The notes beneath the pieces are model-generated. The model saw only the letters and a program-made list of their open reading frames with translations. It had not been told where the DNA came from and searched no databases. The position numbers and the translations under genes are program-made. A DNA stretch of 64,000 bases. It comes from CALARM01 sp964431735 (GTDB lineage Bacteria; Vulcanimicrobiota; SpSt-956; JAKJGF01). The stretch lies in assembly GCA_964431735.1 (NCBI GenBank), contig CAYSLJ010000003.1:21743-85742 (forward strand), read 5' to 3'. Below, piece by piece: positions 38,489-46,735 of the stretch (the stretch's first letter is position 1; each line of letters opens with the position of its first letter).

Positions 38489-38683
38489 ATGCAATTTGAT
38501 ATATTTATTAACCCTCCGGAGAATCCCGGAGAACAATGGAAAGCTTTTTCATTAGCTTTTCCCGGTTGTAAAGGGACAGGCAATACAGAAGAAGAAGCAA
38601 TAAAAAATTTTAAAATATCTCTGGATAAATGTATTAATGCCCTGATCAATATATTACCGGAAGAGAATAACAGGATTTTATAA
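38489..38683 (+). CDS. HicB-like small protein (no HicA partner)
   Basis: 64 residues. It has the HicB-lk pattern: FSLAFPGCKGTGNTEEEAIKNFKISLDKCINAL (aromatic strand, PG-C turn, TEEEA helix). HicB proteins pair with HicA toxins, but no HicA-like gene lies on either side. It may be an orphan or belong to the following kinase gene, 16 bases downstream in the same direction. No DNA-binding tail is present, so autoregulation is unlikely. Confidence 0.7.
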   Translation: MQFDIFINPPENPGEQWKAFSLAFPGCKGTGNTEEEAIKNFKISLDKCINALINILPEENNRIL

Positions 38684-38699
38684 AAAGGAGAGTTTCTCT

Positions 38700-40133
38700 G
38701 TGGTTAACTGTACCGAATGTAACAGTCCAAATTACGAAACAGACATATACTGTAAAAATTGCGGAGAACTGTTAAAAAAAAGGCTGGCCAGAGAAAGACT
38801 TGTAGGCCAGAGATATAAAGTTATTTCTCCTCTCAAGGTTGGCGGTATGTCAGGTGTATATATGGCAAAAGATACGAGACTTAACAGTATATGTGCCGTA
38901 AAAGAACTGCTTATAAGAATGTATTCCGATAGTGACAGAGATTCAACAATACAGAATTTTAAAGCAGAAGCAGAATTACTGGCAAATCTCAGACATCCGA
39001 GTCTTCCCCGTGTTATAGATTATTTCTATGAAGATGGTAAATACTATCTGGTTATGGACTATATAGAAGGAGATGATCTGGAAAGTGTACTGGAGCAGGA
39101 AGGTATCCCATGGCTTCCCGAAAAAGATGTTATGACATGGACACTGGAAATATGTGATGTTCTCAGCTATCTTCATAATCAATCACCTCCTATTATATAC
39201 AGAGATTTAAAACCTTCAAATATTATGCTCAGAAAAAGCGATCAGAAACTGATGCTTATAGATTTCGGTCTCGCTCAGATGGTACACTTAAGACCTCTTG
39301 GCGGGGAGAAAGCTCTCGGAACACCCGGCTATGCTCCTCCTGAGCAATATTCGGGACGGGAAGAACCAAGAAGTGATATATATGCACTGGGAGCAACGCT
39401 GCATCATTTACTCACAGGCACCCCTCCGGGAACACCTTTTAAATTTGCTCCTATAAGAGAACTTAACAGAGAAGTATCTCCTGATATGGAAAGAATTGTA
39501 ACAAAATCACTGTACAGAGATATAGACATGAGATATAATACTGTTACAGAAATGAAAAAAGAGCTGATACGCCTTGCAGATACACTTGGAATACCAAGAG
39601 AAACAAAAAGACTTGATTATTATCCGGCTGAAAAAATACCAATGATAAGAGAGAAATTTACAGAATCTGTTATAGAAGAAAAAAAAGTAAAAAAGAAACG
39701 AATTAAAATCTTTCTTGTAGAAGATGATAAAATCATAAGAAAAATGTTAAAAATATACATGGAACTCAGTGATGATATGGAACTGGCAGGAGAAGCAGTA
39801 AACGGAGCAGATGCAATAGAACAATTCAGGCACATGACAACTCTGCCGGACATAACATTGATGGATATAAGTATGCCTGATGTGGACGGCATAATGGCAA
39901 CAAAAGAAATATTGAAAATTGCTCCGAAAGCAAAAATAATCATGTTAACTGCCCTGGAAAGTACAAGAGAAATAGTGCTGAAGTCTTTTAAAGCAGGAGC
40001 AACAGGTTATATAATAAAAAATACAGATATGGATGAAATTGCGGAATATATAAGAAAGGCCCATCATGGAGGTTCACCTATTGAACCTACAGTGGCAAGT
40101 CTTCTGATAAGTGAAATAGTAAAAAGTGAGTAG
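38700..40133 (+). CDS. Zinc-ribbon / Ser-Thr kinase / receiver-domain fusion protein
   Basis: 477 residues from the GTG at 38700 (AAAAGGAGAG upstream). A zinc ribbon opens the protein (CTECNSPNYETDIYCKNCG). The kinase domain spans about 38-300: VGGMSGVYMAKD, YRDLKPSNIML (Tyr where HRD is usual, as in several zinc-ribbon kinases), IDFGLAQ, APPEQYSG. A NarL-type receiver domain fills about 337-475: LVEDDKIIRKML, MDISMPDVDG with the phospho-Asp, and IIKNTDMDE. No DNA-binding domain follows. Joining a eukaryotic-like kinase with a two-component receiver in one chain suggests cross-talk with a histidine kinase, such as the receiver/kinase protein encoded next. The stop lies in GTGAGTAGTGA. Confidence 0.92.
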   Translation: MVNCTECNSPNYETDIYCKNCGELLKKRLARERLVGQRYKVISPLKVGGMSGVYMAKDTRLNSICAVKELLIRMYSDSDRDSTIQNFKAEAELLANLRHPSLPRVIDYFYEDGKYYLVMDYIEGDDLESVLEQEGIPWLPEKDVMTWTLEICDVLSYLHNQSPPIIYRDLKPSNIMLRKSDQKLMLIDFGLAQMVHLRPLGGEKALGTPGYAPPEQYSGREEPRSDIYALGATLHHLLTGTPPGTPFKFAPIRELNREVSPDMERIVTKSLYRDIDMRYNTVTEMKKELIRLADTLGIPRETKRLDYYPAEKIPMIREKFTESVIEEKKVKKKRIKIFLVEDDKIIRKMLKIYMELSDDMELAGEAVNGADAIEQFRHMTTLPDITLMDISMPDVDGIMATKEILKIAPKAKIIMLTALESTREIVLKSFKAGATGYIIKNTDMDEIAEYIRKAHHGGSPIEPTVASLLISEIVKSE

Positions 40134-40226
40134 TGAAAGGTAATGGATGATGGGTGAAAAGTAGGGGAATTTTATTAAACACCCTGAGATGAAGAGTGAA
40201 ACGTGAGAATTTACCTCTAACCTGTT

Positions 40227-40307
40227 ATGGGAAGGAATTTATCAGAAGATATGGAATATAGGATAGATGTAAAAGAAGTTGAAATATTTATGGAGCTTTT
40301 TGTATGA
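40227..40307 (+). CDS. Possible 26-residue ORF overlapping the next gene
   Basis: The frame MGRNLSEDMEYRIDVKEVEI... ends with a TGA overlapping the next ATG (ATGA at 40304-40307). There is no ribosome site for the first ATG; GGAAGGAATT lies inside the frame before the second ATG at 40251. Coupling to the histidine kinase gene is possible but weakly supported. Confidence 0.3.
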   Translation: MGRNLSEDMEYRIDVKEVEIFMELFV

Positions 40308-41455
40308 AAATACTGGTTGTAGAAGATGATATAACACTGATGAAGGTAATGGAACTGAACCTGAAAAGAAATAAGTATAAAGTAATTCAGGCCAGATTCG
40401 GTGAAGAAGCATTAAAAAAAATAAAGAAAGACAAACCTGATTTAATCTTACTTGATATGGTTTTGCCTGATACAAACGGTATTTTGATAATGGAACATTT
40501 ACAGAAGAAACCTGTTCATCCGCCTATTATTGTGATGACTGCCCACAGTTCCGAAGAAACAATAATTCAGGCACTGAGGCTTGGAGCAAAGGATTTTATT
40601 ATAAAACCATTCCAGAATGACGATTTTCTTGAGAGAGTAAACAGAGTAGTAAGAGAAATAAATTTCAAAAAAGAAGAAGAAAGAATAATTAAAGAAAAAG
40701 AAATACTGCTGGAAGAATTAAAAAGCATTCATGAAATGAAAAATAAATTCCTGGATATGATAATACATAATCTCAAAAATCCTCTTAATTCGGTACTTGG
40801 TTTTGCCAGCATTTTAGCAACGAGAGAACTTTCTGCGAAAGAAAAAATGGAATACTATAAAATAATTGAAGAACAGGGTAAGCGTATGCTTATCATGCTT
40901 GACGATCTTCTGAAAGACAGCTTTTACAGAGAAGGTAAACTTCCATTGCAATGTAATGAATTAGATCTAAAAAATATTCTCATGCCAAGTATATCAAATA
41001 CGGAATTAAAAGCATCAGAAAAAAAGATAAATTTTCTTTCTTCTCTTGATGAACATTTAAATATAACCTGTGACGGTGAAAAACTGGTAGAGGTTGTAGA
41101 AAATCTTATAGATAATGCCTTTAAATTTACGCCTAAAGGAGGTCAGATTAAACTTACAGCAAAAGAAGTGGATAATACCGGAATATCTATTACAGTATCT
41201 GATACAGGTATAGGTATACCGGAAAACCTCCTGGACAAAATATTCCTCGGTACACCTCTTGTTTCCAGAAAAGGCCTGAGAAGCGAAAGAGGCACCGGTC
41301 TCGGTCTTTCCTTCTGTAAAAAAATAATAGACATGCATGGAGGCACTATAGAAGTAGAAAGTCAGGAAGAAAAAGGAACAAAAGTAATCATATTTTTACC
41401 GAAAATTCCCCGTAAGAGCTATTCCTGGGAAGATGAAATGAAACGTGATGCGTGA
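40304..41455 (+). CDS. Receiver-histidine kinase fusion (soluble)
   Basis: 383 residues. The N-terminal receiver (1-120) has VVEDDITLM, phospho-Asp in LLDMVLPDTNG and IIKPF. A linker coiled coil (FKKEEERIIKEKEILLEELK) leads to a HisKA box FLDMIIHNLKNPLNSVLGF near residue 150, then HATPase motifs VENLIDNAFKFTPKGG, DTGIGIP and RGTGLGLSFC. No membrane or sensory domain is present. It probably receives phosphate on its receiver to tune its own kinase. It follows the kinase/receiver fusion gene by 170 bases. Its last residues (KRDA) and stop are encoded by GTGATGC heptamers. Confidence 0.93.
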   Translation: MKILVVEDDITLMKVMELNLKRNKYKVIQARFGEEALKKIKKDKPDLILLDMVLPDTNGILIMEHLQKKPVHPPIIVMTAHSSEETIIQALRLGAKDFIIKPFQNDDFLERVNRVVREINFKKEEERIIKEKEILLEELKSIHEMKNKFLDMIIHNLKNPLNSVLGFASILATRELSAKEKMEYYKIIEEQGKRMLIMLDDLLKDSFYREGKLPLQCNELDLKNILMPSISNTELKASEKKINFLSSLDEHLNITCDGEKLVEVVENLIDNAFKFTPKGGQIKLTAKEVDNTGISITVSDTGIGIPENLLDKIFLGTPLVSRKGLRSERGTGLGLSFCKKIIDMHGGTIEVESQEEKGTKVIIFLPKIPRKSYSWEDEMKRDA

Positions 41456-41477
41456 TGCGTGGCAGGTGATGCGTAAC

Positions 41478-42113
41478 ATGTTAGTAAACGAAATATTCAA
41501 AAGTATACAGGGTGAAAGCTCTTATGCAGGTCTTCCATGTTCTTTCGTAAGGCTCACAGGATGTAATCTCAAATGTTCCTACTGCGATACCTCTTACGCA
41601 TTCGATGACGGACAGGAAATGAATATTTCTTCAATCATATCTCATATAGATAACTCCGGCATAAAACTCGTAGAGATTACAGGAGGAGAACCACTCCTTC
41701 AAAAAGAAACACCATTACTAATAGAAACATTACTGAAAAAAAAATTTTTTGTTCTTGTAGAGACAAACGGTTCTGTGGATATAGACATAGTTCCCTCGAA
41801 AGCAGTTATTATAATGGATTTAAAATGTCCGGGCAGCGGAATGAGTGACAGAATGAAATGGGAAAATATAGAAAAACTTTCAGGTAACGATGAAGTGAAA
41901 TTTGTCATAGGAGACAGAAGAGATTATCTGTGGTCCGTAGAAAAAATAAGGGAATATGAACTGAATAAAAAATCACATATATTATTTTCCCCTGTCTGCG
42001 GTAAACTTGAACCCAAAATACTGGTAAAATGGATAATGGAAGATAATTTGAATGTTAGATTTCAGTTACAGCTTCATAAATATATATGGGGTGTAGATGC
42101 AAAAGGAGTGTAA
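41478..42113 (+). CDS. queE: 7-carboxy-7-deazaguanine synthase, radical SAM
   Basis: 211 residues. The start is taken at the ATG at 41478 because the frame upstream is GTGATGC repeat. The enzyme converts 6-carboxytetrahydropterin to 7-carboxy-7-deazaguanine in queuosine synthesis. The N-terminus VNEIFKSIQGESSYAGLPCSF is typical. The cluster motif is the standard CNLKCSYCDT, and ITGGEPLLQ and DLKCPGSG follow. No queC, queD or queF is in the window. The gene is followed by an adenosine-specific kinase gene. Confidence 0.93.
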   Translation: MLVNEIFKSIQGESSYAGLPCSFVRLTGCNLKCSYCDTSYAFDDGQEMNISSIISHIDNSGIKLVEITGGEPLLQKETPLLIETLLKKKFFVLVETNGSVDIDIVPSKAVIIMDLKCPGSGMSDRMKWENIEKLSGNDEVKFVIGDRRDYLWSVEKIREYELNKKSHILFSPVCGKLEPKILVKWIMEDNLNVRFQLQLHKYIWGVDAKGV

Positions 42114-42199
42114 AGAGTAAAAAGTGAAGAGTGAAAAGTGAGTCGTAGGGGCATTTAATAAAACGACCTGGAGATGAAATACGCATCACGCATCACGAT
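42113..42199. repeat. Heptamer block between queE and the kinase gene
   Basis: GTAAAAA, GTGAAGA, GTGAAAA and GTGAGTC units, an interrupted palindrome half GTAGGGGCATTTAATAAAACG, then GCATCAC units. Confidence 0.65.
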
Positions 42200-42221
42200 T
42201 AAGAAAGGAGCAATAAAAACT

Positions 42222-42707
42222 ATGGAATTCAAAACAGTAACTATCGAAAAACCGGAAGATATGAACTTTATACTGGGTCAGTCTCACTTTATTAAAACAG
42301 TGGAAGATATTCATGAAGCACTTGTAACTGCTGTGCCGGGAATAAAATTCGGCGTGGCTTTCTGTGAGGCTTCTGCTGACTGTCTTGTACGCTTCAGCGG
42401 TAATGATGAGGAATTAACGGATCTGGCAAAGAAAAATGCTTTTTCACTTTCTGCAGGACACAGTTTTATCATATTTATGAAAAATGCCTTTCCGATTAAC
42501 ATAATGGAGGCAGTCAAAAGAGTACCTGAAGTATGCAGAATCTACTGTGCCACTGCAAATCCCGTAGAGGTGATTATTGCAGAGACAGAACAGGGACGGG
42601 GAATAATGGGAGTTATAGATGGATTTAAAACAAAAGCCATAGAAACGGAAAAAGATATAGAACACAGAAAAGATTTCCTGAGGATGATCGGTTATAAAAT
42701 CAAGTGA
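42222..42707 (+). CDS. Adenosine-specific kinase family protein
   Basis: 161 residues from the ATG at 42222 (AAAGGAG upstream), the normal length for this family known from archaeal structures. Family landmarks are seen: TVEDIHEALVTAVPGIKFGVAFCEASA, GHSFIIFMKNAFPINIMEAVKRVPEVCRI, and the C-terminal loop GRGIMGVIDG. The archaeal prototype was reported to bind adenosine and to form phosphorylated product; the role in bacteria is unclear. There is no signal peptide. Confidence 0.88.
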   Translation: MEFKTVTIEKPEDMNFILGQSHFIKTVEDIHEALVTAVPGIKFGVAFCEASADCLVRFSGNDEELTDLAKKNAFSLSAGHSFIIFMKNAFPINIMEAVKRVPEVCRIYCATANPVEVIIAETEQGRGIMGVIDGFKTKAIETEKDIEHRKDFLRMIGYKIK

Positions 42708-42894
42708 GTGGTGATTTATACGAGAAGAGTCACGGATAAGGCCCGTGACGGGATAAAAATCTTTATTACCTGTTCAGGTAACCAGTTATTCCTTACTGAC
42801 ATATTTTTAACAAAATGTTAACAAAACTCTATTGAACTCTACCTATCTATAATCTAATATATAATTGTATTATTCATATTCGGAGGTAATATAA

Positions 42895-43899
42895 ATGAAT
42901 ATATCAGGTTTTTCCAGGTTAAAAGCTTCTGAAGATATAAAACAGGGAAATAATATATCTTCCGTACATATTGTTTCCACTGCACCGGGAGACGGTGTAT
43001 ATCTGTCAGGCCCATGTGATAAAAAGGATGAGAGTCAATGGGAAATGTCTTCAAAACTTCAACAGATGTCAGAACAGATGAAACAGGAAAATGTTTCACT
43101 GAGAAGAGAACTGGAAAAACTGAAAGAAGAGCTTCAGACTACAAAAAAGGAGGAAAAATCTCTCGATAGTAAATTAAAAAAAGAAGAAGAGGAAAATAAT
43201 GCTCTTCAGGAACAGCTAAAAACCCTCCGGAACAAAATGAGTCATAAACAGTTCGATGTAAATCTTCAGGAAGGTACTTTTACCGTGACTGATGTTAAAT
43301 ATAATGGAATTACCCTGGATAATATAAGAATCAGAAATCCGAAAACAGGAGAATACATGAAAAACCTACTTTCTATAGATATATTCTCCACCACTCCGGG
43401 ACAGATAAAAAAAGACTTCTTCGAATCCCTTGACACACCCTTCACTGTAGAAGAAGGACATGTAACCATATCGCAGGATATCCTTACAGAGTATCTAAGA
43501 AAAATGGGAGATACCTTTAAGCAATATAAAGTACACAATCTACAGGCCCTTTATGAAGAAGGTAAATGTAAGATAAAAGGAGAATACGGCAATTTTATTC
43601 CTGTGCCATTCACTTTATTTTACAGTCTTGATTTTAAAGATAACAAATTCAAAGTCACACTGGATAATGTAAAAGTAGGAGGCTTTATATCTGTGCCTGG
43701 CACAATTCAGGATATCTTTGTAGATATAATAGGAAGTAAGTTTGCAAAAGGGCTTGTAGAAAAAGACAAAGAGAAAGAGAATACCTTCTCTGTAGACATA
43801 GGAGCAATGCTCCCCGTGGGATTAAAGGCAGATTTTACGAAGGTAACTGCAGAGAACGGTAATTTGACGATTGAACTGGGCCCTCCTGTGGAATCGTAA
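42895..43899 (+). CDS. Coiled-coil protein of unknown function
   Basis: 334 residues, CGGAGG before the ATG and a possible promoter upstream (TTGAAC, 17 bases, TAATAT). Residues 1-40 are polar. Residues about 45-120 are a strong coiled coil (SEQMKQENVSLRRELEKLKEEL). The C-terminal 200 residues form a beta-rich domain (FDVNLQEGTFTVTDVKYNGITLDNIRI; VPFTLFYSLDFKDNKFKVTLDNVKVGG) with a lipid-binding-like look, perhaps remotely of the DUF2993 kind. There is no signal peptide. I cannot name a family. The stop is in GTAACGC repeat. Confidence 0.75.
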   Translation: MNISGFSRLKASEDIKQGNNISSVHIVSTAPGDGVYLSGPCDKKDESQWEMSSKLQQMSEQMKQENVSLRRELEKLKEELQTTKKEEKSLDSKLKKEEEENNALQEQLKTLRNKMSHKQFDVNLQEGTFTVTDVKYNGITLDNIRIRNPKTGEYMKNLLSIDIFSTTPGQIKKDFFESLDTPFTVEEGHVTISQDILTEYLRKMGDTFKQYKVHNLQALYEEGKCKIKGEYGNFIPVPFTLFYSLDFKDNKFKVTLDNVKVGGFISVPGTIQDIFVDIIGSKFAKGLVEKDKEKENTFSVDIGAMLPVGLKADFTKVTAENGNLTIELGPPVES

Positions 43900-43975
43900 C
43901 GCGTAACGCGTGACGCGTGACGCGCAGGCTACGCCTACTCACTCTACGCCTACTCACTTTTCACTACTCACCATT
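43897..43975. repeat. Heptamer block between convergent genes
   Basis: GTAACGC x2, GTGACGC x2, two copies of a GGCTACGCCTACTCACT-type unit, then TCACTTT and TCACTAC units that run into the metalloprotease stop. Confidence 0.8.
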
Positions 43976-44554
43976 TACAGTTTTCTTAACATATTCCATT
44001 ACTCCTGCTATGCCTCTCTGATCTTCAACACCGAGGATTATCTTAAATCCCTTTCCGTAGACAGGGTCTGCTCTGTAGAATATATTATTTGCAGCATTCA
44101 GGGCGCCGTCCATCTGGAGCACCTTGTAGGCTACCCAGTCGGCGAAGCCTTCTTTTATAACTATATTCTGATTATGAGGGCAATTTTCCGTCTGCCATGC
44201 ATGGGCAAATTCATGGGCTACTGTGCCCAGGAAATCATCTACGGCAAGATTATTGATCATATATATATGATGATAGGTTCCTTCAAATTTGTAAAGTCCC
44301 ACTTCCATGCCTTTGTATGTAGCAGGAGCCATCTGATCGAGTGTTGCCGGGTCTACCAGATCCAGTACATAGGGATAACTTACAGTCATACCGTTAAGAT
44401 TATAATACAAATAGCTCCTCATTTTTTCAAATACAGGGCTGGCAAGTTCCTTTGTGTTTATAACTGTTTGATAATAATTCTCTTTTGCAAAAGTCATATC
44501 ACATAAAGAAAAAACAAGTACAATCATAAAAAAGATAGTTATAATTTTTTTCAT
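43964..44554 (-). CDS. Exported zinc metalloprotease-like protein
   Basis: 196 residues from the ATG at 44554 (GTGAGGTGTATTTT upstream). Signal peptide MKKIITIFFMIVLVFSLCDMTFA. The zinc-binding motif is HEFAHAWQ, with a downstream KEGFADWVAY supplying the third ligand Glu, the arrangement of gluzincins such as the protein DA1-type or peptidase_MA-like families. The rest is helical. A secreted or periplasmic peptidase is likely; substrate unknown. The C-terminal NGE and stop are in GTGAGTA repeat. Confidence 0.8.
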   Translation of the reverse strand: MKKIITIFFMIVLVFSLCDMTFAKENYYQTVINTKELASPVFEKMRSYLYYNLNGMTVSYPYVLDLVDPATLDQMAPATYKGMEVGLYKFEGTYHHIYMINNLAVDDFLGTVAHEFAHAWQTENCPHNQNIVIKEGFADWVAYKVLQMDGALNAANNIFYRADPVYGKGFKIILGVEDQRGIAGVMEYVKKTVNGE

Positions 44555-44614
44555 AAAATACACCTCACAGCAAATTTTATATATTACTTTCATAAACAGT
44601 TCCTCCCGTCACGC

Positions 44615-44962
44615 CTAACCGTGTCCTTCATTTGGTACTATACAGAGAAATTTCAACATTCCTTCTCCCCTATTTTTAAATTGATGTAACTCTCCGGGAG
44701 GGACAAAGACTGCCTGTCCCGGAACAAGTGGTGTGGAACCATGTTCAAAGACCACTTCTCCGTTACCTTCCAGAATATAAACCTCATGTTCCCATGGATG
44801 TTTATGACATGGTGTATGTCCGTCCCTGCCAAGTTCGAATTGACGGAGAGAAAAAGTCGGTGCCCCTTCATTTTTAGTTATAAGAGGTTTCATAATAACA
44901 CTTTTAGTATCAGGCAGATTTATTTCTTTACCTTTCATTTCAGATGATGATATGACTTGCAT
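44615..44962 (-). CDS. Small cupin-domain protein
   Basis: 115 residues, AAAAGGAGTATTTAC before the ATG. One cupin barrel. Motif 1 is GHTPCHKHPWEHEVYILEG and motif 2 is PGQAVFVPPGELHQF, so the metal ligands (two His, Glu, His) are intact. Single-domain cupins of this size bind small molecules or act as simple isomerases or sensors. The gene is in the same direction as the upstream-placed metalloprotease gene but separated by 60 bases. Confidence 0.9.
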   Translation of the reverse strand: MQVISSSEMKGKEINLPDTKSVIMKPLITKNEGAPTFSLRQFELGRDGHTPCHKHPWEHEVYILEGNGEVVFEHGSTPLVPGQAVFVPPGELHQFKNRGEGMLKFLCIVPNEGHG

Positions 44963-44983
44963 ATGTAAATACTCCTTTTATAT

Positions 44984-45056
44984 GAATCGTGACGCGTGAC
45001 GCGTGACGCGTGACGCGTTATATACTTACGCATCACACATTACACTTTACGCATTA
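44984..45056. repeat. Heptamer block at the cupin gene start
   Basis: Four GTGACGC units in a row (44989-45016), then GCATCAC, ACATTAC and GCATTAC units up to the MITE. Confidence 0.85.
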
Positions 45057-45193
45057 CTAAGTACCGTAGCAGATAAATTGGTACCCAAAATATTATAAAT
45101 AGTGAGTAGTGAGTAGTGAGTGAGTTTTAGCTCACTATTCACTATTCACTAGATAATTCATAAATGGTTACGAACTTACCTGTCTCGGTACTC
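45057..45193. mobile_element. MITE-like element of about 137 bp carrying heptamers
   Basis: The left end CTAAGTACCGTAGCAGATAA and the reverse complement of the right end CTGAGTACCGAGACAGGTAA are inverted copies, continuing through TTGGTACCC against TTCGTAACC. The interior is a GTGAGTA run followed by TCACTAT units. Same family as the 11578 element, but with a different interior. Confidence 0.7.
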
Positions 45194-45195
45194 AG

Positions 45196-45253
45196 GGACT
45201 GTAAGAAAATAACCCTGGCAAATTGTTAGAACGGTTATCATCCTCGCGTCACG
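45196..45253. repeat. Dispersed 60-bp repeat, copy B
   Basis: Near-identical to 10611-10670. It directly follows the right end of the MITE and runs into GTCACGC/GTTACGC heptamers at 45247-45275. Confidence 0.7.
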
Positions 45254-45304
45254 CGTTACGCGTTACGCGTCACGATATAGATGTACATATGATTGGGTTA
45301 TTTC

Positions 45305-45397
45305 TTGACAACCCCTTATCTCAGTAATTATAGATTCTATGAAACTGACTATAATCCTCAAAATCCCTTGACACAACCATATTATATCAGTTATTCT
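45305..45397 (+). promoter_or_regulatory. Two candidate sigma-70-like promoters
   Basis: TTGACA at 45305-45310 with TTATAG after 17 bases, and TTGACA at 45368-45373 with TATTCT at 45392-45397 after 18 bases. Either could serve the gene at 45438. Confidence 0.5.
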
Positions 45398-45437
45398 GAA
45401 AAAAGCAAAATATTTTCAGAAGAGAGGTACAATCTTT

Positions 45438-45806
45438 TTGAAAAGAATATTTAAAAAATACTTTTATTATAAATGCCCTGTATGTAAAGAAAGAACAATT
45501 CCTTACATACAGATATTCAAATTATTATCCCCCAAATACTGTCCTGTATGCAAAATATATTTGCTTCCTAAAAATATCAGAGAAGCTTTCAGGATGCAGG
45601 TTTTACTCATAGCAGTATTTTTCATAATATTAAGGATTTATCTGTGGGGGAGTGATTTTCTGGAAAAAGCAACAATATTTTCCAGAAAGGTGTCACTATT
45701 AATTCAGTTTATCCTGGGCGGAATATTGCTTTCTCTTTATATGGTAACCACTATAATATGTGATACACAGGTAACTGAACTCGGAGAAATTGAGAACTTG
45801 CCATAA
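45438..45806 (+). CDS. Small membrane protein with zinc ribbon
   Basis: 122 residues starting at TTG (AGAGAGG upstream). A Cys4 ribbon, CPVCKERTIPY with CPVCKIYLLP, is followed by two membrane helices (VLLIAVFFIILRIYLW and LIQFILGGILLSLYMVTTI). It looks like a small inner-membrane protein with a cytoplasmic zinc ribbon. The family is not recognised; DUF983 proteins have a roughly similar plan but I cannot confirm that. Confidence 0.75.
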   Translation: MKRIFKKYFYYKCPVCKERTIPYIQIFKLLSPKYCPVCKIYLLPKNIREAFRMQVLLIAVFFIILRIYLWGSDFLEKATIFSRKVSLLIQFILGGILLSLYMVTTIICDTQVTELGEIENLP

Positions 45807-45827
45807 TAGTGTTTTATGTAGTATAAT

Positions 45828-45929
45828 CAGTGAATTGTGAGTCGTAAGTCTCAGGGGCGAACCCCTGTGAAAACACGCATCACGCATTACGAAATCACGC
45901 GTCACGCGTCACGCGTCACGCGTCACGAA
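45828..45929. repeat. Heptamer block before the 45944 gene
   Basis: GTGAATT, GTGAGTC, a palindrome fragment AGGGGCGAACCCCTG, GCATCAC/GCATTAC units and four perfect GTCACGC units ending 15 bases before the ATG. Confidence 0.8.
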
Positions 45930-45943
45930 TTTACGGTGATAAA

Positions 45944-46642
45944 ATGAACAATGATGATATACAGTATGCAATAACACATTCCTGTGTGCTTCGTCAGCCA
46001 CAACAGAAAATTGCCACATTTGGCGTTACAAATATAAAATATTTTATAATTACAGATCCTATTATAAATAATCTCATAGAGAACAAGGAAGATGATTTAA
46101 TACTCAGAGAAGGACATGTAATAGCAGAAAGACCTCAAATTATAACTCCCTATTATTTTAAAAGCCTCTTTCAGGGTTTTGACCACGGAGACGAATATAC
46201 TGAATTTGTTCGTGAAAACTATTCTGAAAACAACCCGGGACTGCTTTATAAATACAAAAATGAATTTAAAAACATGTCTGTAGTGTCAGGCCCTCTTGAT
46301 TTACTTGTAGAAAGGCTCGAACAGGAAATAGAGAAAGAAGGAGACAATCTCAGCACTATAATAAAAGGAGTAAATACTTACTGGGATATATCCCTTATGA
46401 AATTCATATTTGAACTTACCACCAGTTCACTCGCAAATAATATACTGGATCTGAACAGAAGAGGCCTTTTAAATATAGACAATTCCGGTCTTCCGGGAGA
46501 TGCGAAAGTAAAAATAGAAAATCTCTTCAGAGAAGTAAAAGCAGGCAGATTGGACCCGAAGGTTTTGAAAAAAGAACTGGATCTCTGGGGAGTCTTTAAA
46601 GAATATGAGAACAGGTTCCTCGATCTTTTTACGGGACGTTAA
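45944..46642 (+). CDS. Conserved-looking hypothetical protein
   Basis: 232 residues, ACGGTGAT before the ATG. Soluble, acidic, mixed alpha/beta. It has an N-terminal beta-rich part (QKIATFGVTNIKYFIITDP, EGHVIAERPQIITPYYF) and a helical C-terminal part (LVERLEQEIEKEGDNL; VKIENLFREVKAGRLDPKVLKKELD). No signal peptide, membrane helix or catalytic motif is seen. Family unknown. It has heptamer blocks on both sides. Confidence 0.7.
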   Translation: MNNDDIQYAITHSCVLRQPQQKIATFGVTNIKYFIITDPIINNLIENKEDDLILREGHVIAERPQIITPYYFKSLFQGFDHGDEYTEFVRENYSENNPGLLYKYKNEFKNMSVVSGPLDLLVERLEQEIEKEGDNLSTIIKGVNTYWDISLMKFIFELTTSSLANNILDLNRRGLLNIDNSGLPGDAKVKIENLFREVKAGRLDPKVLKKELDLWGVFKEYENRFLDLFTGR

Positions 46643-46735
46643 AGACGTGATGCGTAATGCGTGACGCGTGACGCGTGACGCGTGTTTTCACCGGTAAGGG
46701 GCGAACACAGAGGTTCGCCCCTACTTTTCACGAAC
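46641..46735. repeat. Heptamer block with full palindrome
   Basis: GTGATGC, GTAATGC and three GTGACGC units, then TTTTCACCGGTAA, then the palindrome GGGGCGAACACAGAGGTTCG-CCCC at 46698-46721. It lies between convergent gene ends and may act as a bidirectional terminator. Confidence 0.85.

Noticed and set aside
38489..38683. HicB-like gene as part of a HicAB toxin-antitoxin pair
   Set aside because: No HicA-like gene on either side; annotated as an orphan HicB-like protein.
46698..46721. Possible tRNA T-arm (AGGTTCG)
   Set aside because: The sequence is part of the repeated palindrome; no acceptor stem, anticodon arm or D arm surrounds it.
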